From the NCBI GenBank assembly GCA_903913365.1, contig CAIWKW010000117.1:1-9884 (forward strand): 9,884 bases of DNA, read 5' to 3'. The position numbers and the translations under genes were made by a program. Under the pieces are notes generated by a model that saw nothing but the letters and a program-made list of their open reading frames with translations, made no database searches and was not told the origin of the DNA. Below, one piece after another: positions 7,001 through 9,884 of the stretch (positions within the stretch are counted from its first letter, which is position 1; each line of letters begins with the position of its first letter). Origin of the DNA: Candidatus Doudnabacteria bacterium (lineage in GTDB: Bacteria > Patescibacteriota > Doudnabacteria > UBA920).

Positions 7001-9884
7001 AAACTGCACCGTGGGCAAACTTTCGGACGGAGAGCTTGAGGAATTAAAAAGAGGCACTCTGGCAAAATGATATACATCATAATAATTCTGAACTTGGGTA
7101 AAGCCCCCGCTGGTATATAGCCAGGGACCGATAATTTCCTGATGAGAATAAGCGTTGGGAGCTGTTGTATAATCCCACACTAGTGCCTGGCCGGTAGCGG
7201 GATCAACCGCCACCATTCCGCTGCGATAATTGTCGTCTACGCTAAGGTATTCTCCCCCAACATATACAGCAGCACCGTCTGTGGCTACGCTATACGGCAG
7301 AAAGTTTGGGGAATTAAAATTGGGATAAAAACTTAAAACCGCTCCGGTGGTTTTGTTTATGACCGCAAAACGATTTCTGTTTTGGCCGCCGACTCCCGTA
7401 AACTGGCCGACCAAATACATTTTATTGCCGTCAATTGCTATGTTGTCCACGGGCGCGCCGGTTACACTTGGATTCCAGGAGCTGTCCAAAGAACTGCTGG
7501 CTAAATTGTATTTTGCCAATCCGCTAATCCGGGACAGCCCGCCGATAGTTTGAAACTGCCCGTTAATATACAAATCGGTTCCGTCCAAAGTAAAATTTCC
7601 CACCGAATTATCCGCGGTAATCCATAAAGAAGGCGCGGCGGAAACCGGATCCAAAGACACCAGATTATCGTGCACCCCGCCGCCCACGGTATGGAACCAT
7701 CCTCCAGCGTAAACCGCGCTATTATAGTAAAGCAAAGTTTGAACACTGGGAATAAAACCTTGTCCCAAAACATTTGGATTCCAAGAAAGCAAGTCGCCGG
7801 TGCCAATACTGACTGCAGCAAGATTGTTCCTGTCCGTACTTTGAACCTGATCAAACTGCCCGCCCAAATACAAAGTATCGCCGTTTTTTGCCAAAGCGTA
7901 TACGCCGCCATAACCATAATTTCCATTTGCGGAAGGAGACACGCTAATATTCCAGTTTGTGGCCGCGCCGGTGGTCAAATTAATTTGCGCCACGCCGTCG
8001 CGCTCAAACCCGCCCGCACTGTCAAACTGTCCGCCCACATAAAGTTTGCCGCCGTCTAAAGCCAAAGACATAACGCCTCCGGAAGTATTTCCATTTCCGT
8101 CAGATTCAGTGCCGTTTGTTCCAAAATACAAAGAAGTGACATGGCCTGTTACAGGATCTAAAGCGGCTAAATTACTTCGCCACTCTCTATGATAAACATC
8201 GTCCATACCCTGCCAATCAACTTCCGTAAAGGAGCCTCCCGCATACAAGGTAGAGCCGTCGGTCACCAAAGAAAAAAGTTTTCCGCCGGTGCGGCCTTGA
8301 TATAGCAAGCTTGCATTCCAAGGCAAAATTGTGCCGGTTGTGGAAGATGCGGCCATTAAATTGTAATGAATCCGTGCTGTTTCAGAATCATACGCGCCAA
8401 TTCTGTCCCCGCCGAAATAAACCACGTCGCCGATTGTGGCTATGGCATTTACCTTATTTGTGGTTATGTCCGGAGCAAAAGAGGTTAAATTTCTGACGGA
8501 TTTATCAAATGAAGCAATATTGTCCCTGGTGTTTCCTGCAACCTGCGTAAAACTCCCGCCAATATAAATTGCGTCCGGGTTTACGTTTATGGCATAGACT
8601 GTATTATTTACATTTTGATTCCAGTCGTCCAAAGTCGGGGCGGCAAAACCGCAAGCCGCATCTACATAGTCAACCACTTTAACATTATCAAGCCAGGACT
8701 GGTTGCCGGACCCGCTGTCATAGGAATAATAAATTCTGGCAAATTTCCAGGTAAGGGTATGGGTTCCCGCGGTTAGCGGGACTTCCATATCGGCCCAGTC
8801 CGCTTCGCCGCTTATTCCTCCTTTTACTGAAGAATCGTTATTATTCAAGTCATCAAGCGTACAGCTTTCATTGTCTACGCAAAGCATAAGGTAGTCGTAA
8901 TTTTCGGTTGAACTAACTTTCCAATCAAAAGTTAACAAGCCTCCTTGCGCCAAGGTAACCTGTTTGGAAACATAGCTTTCCTGGCTGGGCTGAAGAACGC
9001 CTGAGGCCAAAGATTGGGAACCCTGGCTGCTGGTGGTCGCGGTCACGCTCCAGCCTGCATCGCCCCCTGTGGTCCAGCCTGCGGGAAGAGAGGGTCCTGC
9101 CTCAAAAGATTCGACGACCGGAGTTTGAGAGGTTACGCAATCGGGTCTTGGGGATGGAATAGTAAAAGAAGCAATACGGTTGCGGGATCCGCCGGCTATG
9201 CTGACATAACCGTTATAATAACTGACAAAACTGCCGCCGACATACAATGTATTACTATCTATCACCATCGCGTTAATCTCTCCGTCCGGAGCGGGATTCC
9301 AAGATTCGGCTTTACCGGTTGTGGCATTAACCGCCGCAAGGGAATTCCTCAACTGTCCGCCTATGTAAGCCGCAAAACTGCCGCCGACATACAAGACGTT
9401 ATCCTTTAACGCTAAGGCATTAATATAATTTGAATTTTGATTAGGGCCAAAAGAACTCGACAGCCTGGGATTAAAAGTTTCGTCCACCGATCCATCGTTT
9501 AAAATATGAATAAGTGAATACCTGGTTGAAGAACCGACCTTAACAGAAAACTGTCCGCCAATATACCATCCGCCGTTTTGATCCGAAACCGTTGCCTTAA
9601 TATTTATACCGTCAATGCGGGGAAAAGTCCCGGTGACATTTCCGGTATTAACATCAAGCGGTACACCATGGCCGTTATTTGGGCCCACATATTTAAATCC
9701 GCCCGCGATAAACAAATTATTGCCGTCCTGCAAAGTTGTGGAAACCCCTTCGTCGGTTACCCAAAGGTTCGGGTCAGGGCGGGAGTCGGATCTATGGTTG
9801 TTTATTATAGTAAAAGTATAAGTGGTATTTGATCCTAAAATGGCATTAACAGGATTGGATAAAGTTATAATTATCGTTTTATTC
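4013..9884 (-). CDS. Giant surface adhesin-like protein, N-terminus outside the window
   Basis: At least 1957 residues are visible. The frame stays open to the right edge, and the first 27 or so residues (KTIIITLSNPVNA, then TYTFTIIN) read as the end of a Calx-beta domain. The TTG at 9733 is therefore internal. Domains by position: four propeller motifs of the LYVGGSF type (about 9727-9150); a jelly-roll/MAM-like domain beginning ESFEAGPSLPAGWT and ending WLDNVKV (about 9125-8675); ten more propeller motifs (about 8660-7040); Calx-beta (7020-6680); a repeat with FTPQNWSVPQTVTV (6680-6365); an unnamed beta module with CPLGGNCPEGVYTV (6350-6055); a second Calx-beta (6035-5700); a second NW-PQ repeat (5700-5385); a Pro/Gly/Asn linker (5383-5080); hydrophobic segments (5078-5026 and 4981-4918); a basic patch (IRKKRK); a carboxypeptidase-regulatory-like module (4800-4610); a helical hairpin (4435-4290); and a second such module (4285-4020). 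It is probably a membrane-anchored adhesin. No LPxTG-type C-terminal sorting signal is present. Confidence 0.9.
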   Translation of the reverse strand, partial: NKTIIITLSNPVNAILGSNTTYTFTIINNHRSDSRPDPNLWVTDEGVSTTLQDGNNLFIAGGFKYVGPNNGHGVPLDVNTGNVTGTFPRIDGINIKATVSDQNGGWYIGGQFSVKVGSSTRYSLIHILNDGSVDETFNPRLSSSFGPNQNSNYINALALKDNVLYVGGSFAAYIGGQLRNSLAAVNATTGKAESWNPAPDGEINAMVIDSNTLYVGGSFVSYYNGYVSIAGGSRNRIASFTIPSPRPDCVTSQTPVVESFEAGPSLPAGWTTGGDAGWSVTATTSSQGSQSLASGVLQPSQESYVSKQVTLAQGGLLTFDWKVSSTENYDYLMLCVDNESCTLDDLNNNDSSVKGGISGEADWADMEVPLTAGTHTLTWKFARIYYSYDSGSGNQSWLDNVKVVDYVDAACGFAAPTLDDWNQNVNNTVYAINVNPDAIYIGGSFTQVAGNTRDNIASFDKSVRNLTSFAPDITTNKVNAIATIGDVVYFGGDRIGAYDSETARIHYNLMAASSTTGTILPWNASLLYQGRTGGKLFSLVTDGSTLYAGGSFTEVDWQGMDDVYHREWRSNLAALDPVTGHVTSLYFGTNGTESDGNGNTSGGVMSLALDGGKLYVGGQFDSAGGFERDGVAQINLTTGAATNWNISVSPSANGNYGYGGVYALAKNGDTLYLGGQFDQVQSTDRNNLAAVSIGTGDLLSWNPNVLGQGFIPSVQTLLYYNSAVYAGGWFHTVGGGVHDNLVSLDPVSAAPSLWITADNSVGNFTLDGTDLYINGQFQTIGGLSRISGLAKYNLASSSLDSSWNPSVTGAPVDNIAIDGNKMYLVGQFTGVGGQNRNRFAVINKTTGAVLSFYPNFNSPNFLPYSVATDGAAVYVGGEYLSVDDNYRSGMVAVDPATGQALVWDYTTAPNAYSHQEIIGPWLYTSGGFTQVQNYYDVYHFARVPLFNSSSSPSESLPTVQFATAVSTTTEASATVTLPITLSDAVASDVTVHFSITGGTAVAGQNYTTTSTPGSVVISAGETSTSVPITLIRDGVALPNKTIAVTLSSPTNADLGGNTVHTLNIIDSDSPGVSIAETDGSTDITSIGNDTFTAVLNIQPSATTTVGMSIPDGLASASPITLIFTPQNWSVPQTVTVGTSATTTATSTIIFAVSSADLAYNGVSVPNVIVHITPVGSSGPKPAGNYFCMALNGDQPETNSNLVTINLSTDANIDSVDLFNKGNITPQKVDFNTEIKNWNICPLGGNCPEGVYTVYAKMYTTGGDASDLLSANIIYRPLATSTNTQIGFTNTEASVVKGDATVFAEISLSTPTTTPVSVNYGIIGGSGTEGVDYAPASGQITIPAGQSATTVPLTLLNNNIAGDDKTVVIGLYGSTGAQLATNTAFTFTIMNDDKPGVRLIPGDSLINLSETDKAYTYSMVLESQPVESVTVDTQTDGQVVNFPSSVTFSPSSWNSPQNVTVNYVDNSKGQVLGMSTVSFDVTSADLVYDKIPVSNLSVLLNNSVPQDQPTPPTLPGGTTGGGNPNPGNNGTPPYIPVTAGSTPNPVSSSTPGGIPNPGTTGNPPPGTLPGENPGEGNPNPGNNGTPPFVPVPGSGSNPVSQTTGAVIIILGAVDLLIKLIKDSSQSLIGLLPGGFTSITPLVATASTTAAIIVGTVFYGEPLLQAFANIADFNDFWLMLLKVSNNFLAFVGIRKKRKIWGTVYDSKTKLPLDPVMVELRDAKTGAVIQQSITDMAGRYGFLVKPGEFIIVPKKTHYAFPSKIEAGSTDEIYNHLYHGEIINIQSESEVLVPNIPMDSMAEDWNEQEKRRMFSRHPRLQNVLRLVLVTIFWLGFLFSAVCFFAQSTALNLTYLVFYVFLVIISFFAPGVRLWGRIEDGATKQYLPNAILELSFAKLPGMVVAKAKSDENGKFFLKCQKGEYQMSIKQKNDLGTALVGTVQVEIGKEGLLNKDILIYSI
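5133..5323 (-). repeat. Duplicated Pro/Gly/Asn linker unit in the giant adhesin
   Basis: A 29-nt sequence is identical at 5133-5161 and 5295-5323, 162 nt (54 codons) apart and in frame. Both encode GNPNPGNNGTPP, followed by FVPV or YIPV. A partial third unit (GGIPNPGTTGNPPPG) lies between them. This is a flexible, repeat-expanded stalk just before the first hydrophobic segment, and its length may vary between strains. Confidence 0.8.

Noticed and set aside
9014..9409. Plus-strand open frame of 131 codons, and other plus-strand frames within 4013-9884.
   Set aside because: They lie opposite a continuous domain-rich minus-strand gene and encode no recognisable domain; they are shadows of the repetitive coding sequence.

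Overview
The window looks like a stretch of cell-surface genes from a Candidate Phyla Radiation (Patescibacteria, probably Parcubacteria-like) bacterium. This assignment rests on remembered family resemblance and was not searched. The reasons are: a giant multidomain surface protein ending in hydrophobic segments and two 'WGxVxD' carboxypeptidase-regulatory-like modules; a CAP-domain protein with a conserved-looking basic N-terminal tail and membrane helices at both ends; AT-rich intergenic DNA; and little use of Shine-Dalgarno sites. TAA, TAG and TGA all serve as stops, and TGA forms an ATGA start/stop junction, so there is no sign of the UGA=Gly code of SR1/Gracilibacteria.

All four genes are on the minus strand, so transcription runs from high to low coordinates. 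From right to left: (1) 9884-4013 holds most of a giant adhesin-like protein whose N-terminus lies beyond the right edge. Its order is the end of a Calx-beta domain, 14 'LYVGGSF' beta-propeller motifs with a jelly-roll-like domain inserted after the fourth, two Calx-beta plus 'NW-PQ' repeat blocks, a Pro/Gly/Asn linker, membrane segments and two carboxypeptidase-regulatory-like modules. (2) 4016-2352 is a secreted protein with two FN3-like domains and a DUF11-like domain, joined to the giant gene by a 4-nt ATGA overlap. The pair ends at a hairpin terminator at 2281-2312. (3) 2238-1837 is an unrecognised 133-aa membrane-anchored protein. It has its own promoter, whose -35 lies inside the preceding terminator, a strong Shine-Dalgarno and its own terminator (1763-1806). 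(4) 1326-10 is a CAP/SCP-domain membrane protein.

The 510-bp gap between genes 3 and 4 is the most unusual non-coding part. A near-consensus extended -10 promoter (1720-1748) would start a leader of about 390 nt. That leader spans two diverged copies (about 77% identical, hand alignment) of a roughly 100-bp element. Each copy is bounded by a 17-bp inverted repeat and carries a smaller inner stem. Base changes between the copies largely keep the pairing, which points to a selected secondary structure.

Taken together the window is a surface/adhesion locus: an operon for a giant adhesin and its secreted partner, followed by two separately transcribed genes for membrane-anchored proteins facing outward. 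No mobile element, CRISPR array, tRNA or rRNA was seen.
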